This document shows positions 62,100 through 64,000 of a stretch of DNA of 64,000 nt, in pieces. The stretch is taken from positions 119,897-183,896 of the forward strand of contig NZ_JTCM02000004.1 in assembly GCF_000817785.2 (NCBI RefSeq), written 5' to 3'. Origin of the DNA: Hassallia byssoidea VB512170 (GTDB lineage: Bacteria > Cyanobacteriota > Cyanobacteriia > Cyanobacteriales > Nostocaceae). The notes beneath the pieces were generated by a model. The model did not search any database. It saw only the letters and a list, made by a program, of their open reading frames with translations, and had not been told where the DNA came from. A program made the position numbers and the translations under genes. Within the stretch, counting starts at the first letter, position 1, and every line of letters starts with the position of its first letter.

Positions 62100-63860
62100 A
62101 TGAATACCGTCATCAAAAAAGTGCAAAAGTGTTGGAGAACAGCCATATGGGGAAAAATATCAACAACAGATGCAATTTTCGGCGAGTATAGAGCTTGGCG
62201 CGATCGCTTTTTGTGGCAAAGGTTACATTTAGGAATCTGGATCGCTATTCTCTGCGTATTTACATTTATCTTACGCGACATCTTGCAACAGGTGTTTCAC
62301 CTGCAAGAAATCCCAAAGATACCGCACGAAATTAAAAATCTCGCTTTAACTATCAATAGCTGCATATTCCTATGTTTATTAGTGTGTTTGTTTTTACACA
62401 AAACTAACATAGCGCGTCGTTATCCGGGGCGCCTTTTTTTATGTTTATCTTTTTCTGTCACTTTAGTTGAGCAATTTGTCGCTACCTTCAAAGGTTTCGC
62501 TCTCCCCGATCAATTAGCTTGGATTATTGCCTTTTTGACTCAAGCGATGCTGATTCCAATTCGCTGGTATCTGCATCTGGGATCGCAGTTGGGAGTGGTA
62601 CTTTATTATTTTGTCGTAAATAGCGTCTTAGGGCTGAAACTACCCCCACCATTCAGTCAAGAACCGATATTCGGTGTAACGCTGATTATGTTGATATTTT
62701 GGGTATGTTTCATCTGCGATTTAGGTGTATATTTATACGAAAGGCTGCAACGCTCTGAATTTTACGCTCGTAAAGAACTTGAGATTGCTAACGAGAAATT
62801 AACCGTTACAGAAGCTAAATATCGAAATATCTTTGAAAATGCAGTTGAGGGAATTTTTCAAAGCACTGTTGATGGTCGTTATATTACCGCAAATCCCGCA
62901 TTAGCACGTATTTATGGCTACGCATACCCAGAAGAAGTGACGACATTAATTGACATTGAACATCAATTATATGTTGACCCGAATCGCCGTGCCGAGTTTG
63001 TCCGTTTAATTGAACAGTATGGTAGCGTATCCGAGTTTGAATCGCAAATTTATCGCCGCGATGGTAGCATTGTTTGGATATCAGAAAATGCCTATGCAGT
63101 CCGCAATTCCAGGGGACAACTGCTTTATTACGAAGGAATGATTGAAGATATCACCAAGCGCAAGCAAGCGGAAGAAGCGCTAAGAGTATTTTTTCATGCA
63201 GTTTCCCACGACTTACGCAACCCGGTGCTGGGAACTTTAATGGTGCTGAGGAATTTGCTATCGCGTTCAGAGGACAAAATAGCTGTTTCCCGCTTCATTT
63301 TAGAGCGGATGGAACAAAGTAGCGATCGCCAACTTAGTTTAATTAATTCGCTCATGGAAGCTCATATGAGCGAAGTTCAAGGCGTAGCTTTACAACTTCA
63401 GCCAGTAGAATTATTAAAAGTGGTAGAAGCAGCGATCGCAGACTTAAAGCCGATGCTAACAGAAAATCAGGCATTGCTGATAAATCATGTCACCGCAGAT
63501 TTACCGATAATAAATGCCGATCCTACCCAATTATGGCGAGTATTCTCTAACTTGATTGTTAATGCAGTCAAACATAATCCCCCAGGATTAACAATTACCA
63601 TAAATGCCAGCATCCATAATGATAAGATTTGTTGCAGCGTCGTTGATAACGGCGTGGGAATGAGTCAAAAACAAAGCGATCGCTTATTTGACCTTTACTT
63701 TCGAGGCACCAGCGCCCGGAATTCTATCAGTTTAGGATTAGGCTTATATCTATGCAAGCAAATCATCACCGCACATGGCGGCGAAATTGGCGTTAAAAGT
63801 GCAATCAATGCCGGGGCAACTTTTTGGTTTACACTACCTATATTTAAAGCTAATAAATAG
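62100..63860 (+). CDS. Membrane-bound PAS histidine kinase
   Basis: 586 residues, ATG preceded by AGGAAG. Residues about 40-215 hold five or six membrane helices (LGIWIAILCVFTFIL, SCIFLCLLVCLFL, LIMLIFWVCFICDLGVYLY), an unnamed sensor. A PAS domain (about 238-355, IFENAVEGIFQSTVDGRYI) with a PAC tail follows, then the kinase core: VSHDLRNPVLG with His370, N box NLIVNAVKHN with Asn488, DNGVGM and LGLGLYLCKQI. All catalytic boxes are intact. The core is closely related to that of the preceding gene, so the pair arose by duplication. No response regulator follows within the window. Confidence 0.9.
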   Translation: MNTVIKKVQKCWRTAIWGKISTTDAIFGEYRAWRDRFLWQRLHLGIWIAILCVFTFILRDILQQVFHLQEIPKIPHEIKNLALTINSCIFLCLLVCLFLHKTNIARRYPGRLFLCLSFSVTLVEQFVATFKGFALPDQLAWIIAFLTQAMLIPIRWYLHLGSQLGVVLYYFVVNSVLGLKLPPPFSQEPIFGVTLIMLIFWVCFICDLGVYLYERLQRSEFYARKELEIANEKLTVTEAKYRNIFENAVEGIFQSTVDGRYITANPALARIYGYAYPEEVTTLIDIEHQLYVDPNRRAEFVRLIEQYGSVSEFESQIYRRDGSIVWISENAYAVRNSRGQLLYYEGMIEDITKRKQAEEALRVFFHAVSHDLRNPVLGTLMVLRNLLSRSEDKIAVSRFILERMEQSSDRQLSLINSLMEAHMSEVQGVALQLQPVELLKVVEAAIADLKPMLTENQALLINHVTADLPIINADPTQLWRVFSNLIVNAVKHNPPGLTITINASIHNDKICCSVVDNGVGMSQKQSDRLFDLYFRGTSARNSISLGLGLYLCKQIITAHGGEIGVKSAINAGATFWFTLPIFKANK

Positions 63861-63920
63861 CTAAAAATTGGGCATTGGGGGGTCAACAGAGCGATTTTTT
63901 TCGGGGGATTCACAAACAAT

Positions 63921-64000
63921 AGACAAAAATGGACAGCCTTTTTTTAAAGATCCGCATGGGCCCAACGATACCCTCAGATGAAGGCTGTCCATTTTTGTCC
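63921..64000. repeat. Inverted repeat at the right edge (possible MITE or IS end)
   Basis: Left arm AGACAAAAATGGACAGCCTT (63921-63940) and right arm AAGGCTGTCCATTTTTGTCC (63981-64000) are complementary at 19 of 20 positions, with 40 bases between including GGGCCC. The right arm ends at the window border. It may be a small non-autonomous element, a terminal repeat of a larger one, or a strong terminator after the kinase gene. Confidence 0.7.

Overview
The window is chromosomal DNA from a cyanobacterium, most likely a filamentous or otherwise large-genome species. Supporting signs are frequent copies of the cyanobacterial octamer GCGATCGC (e.g. 1024-1031), a DnaJ-like Ftn2/ARC6 division protein, a SigG-type sigma/anti-sigma pair, DevBCA exporter genes, a ComFB-domain protein, a cyanobacterial-type Hfq beside dapF, and many heptanucleotide tandem repeats of the STRR kind. 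The species is not identified. All functions are called by reading translations and motifs; no database search was run.

Layout. 1-2.6 kb: nitrate ABC transporter nrtA-nrtB-nrtC (minus strand; nrtC runs off the left edge). 3.3-6.1 kb: a PlsY-like acyltransferase fused to PEP-synthase-like domains. 6.6-14 kb: a small membrane protein, an SGNH hydrolase, two pentapeptide-repeat proteins and a large secreted zinc metalloprotease. 14-21 kb: MarC-type membrane protein, nitrilase-family amidase, cupredoxin lipoprotein, class II aldolase, tRNA-Lys, aldose epimerase, Uma2 nuclease-like protein and pdhA. 21.7-24 kb: ftn2. 24.4-30.6 kb: sulfate-binding protein followed by pstS-pstC-ppk2-pstA-pstB. Here a polyphosphate kinase sits inside the phosphate transporter operon and is followed by a decayed second copy of the pstC end.

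30.8-38 kb is more accessory: a BP74-type secreted protein, an overlapping DUF6888/DUF6887-type small gene pair, a truncated tyrosine recombinase, a DUF4912 protein, a class D beta-lactamase, a phosphodiester glycosidase-like lipoprotein, and a very A+T-rich two-gene unit with a HaeII-like PD-(D/E)XK nuclease. 38-43 kb: anti-sigma/SigG pair, L,D-transpeptidase, ComFB protein and M23 peptidase, a cell-envelope set. 43.2-45 kb: an IS607-type element (serine recombinase plus TnpB) directly upstream of a second glycosidase-like gene. 46-50 kb: devBCA with a divergent TetR regulator and two candidate operators between them. 50.6-58 kb: MocR-type regulator, Uma2, KefB-like antiporter, FMN reductase, DUF1993, hfq and dapF. 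58.4-64 kb: a solitary HEPN-like protein and two related PAS histidine kinases; the first carries a translated tandem-repeat insertion and a degraded ATP-binding site.

The most distinctive theme is repeat invasion. Several families of short perfect palindromes recur between genes, and heptamer/nonamer tandem tracts occur both between genes and, in one case, inside a kinase reading frame. Palindrome copies also seem to have supplied a stop codon (3257) and part of an N-terminus (34185-34220). The strongest leads for follow-up are the ppk2 insertion scar, the repeat-invaded degenerate kinase, the HaeII-like nuclease unit without a methyltransferase, the DUF6888/DUF6887 pair beside an integrase remnant, and the inverted repeat at the right edge.
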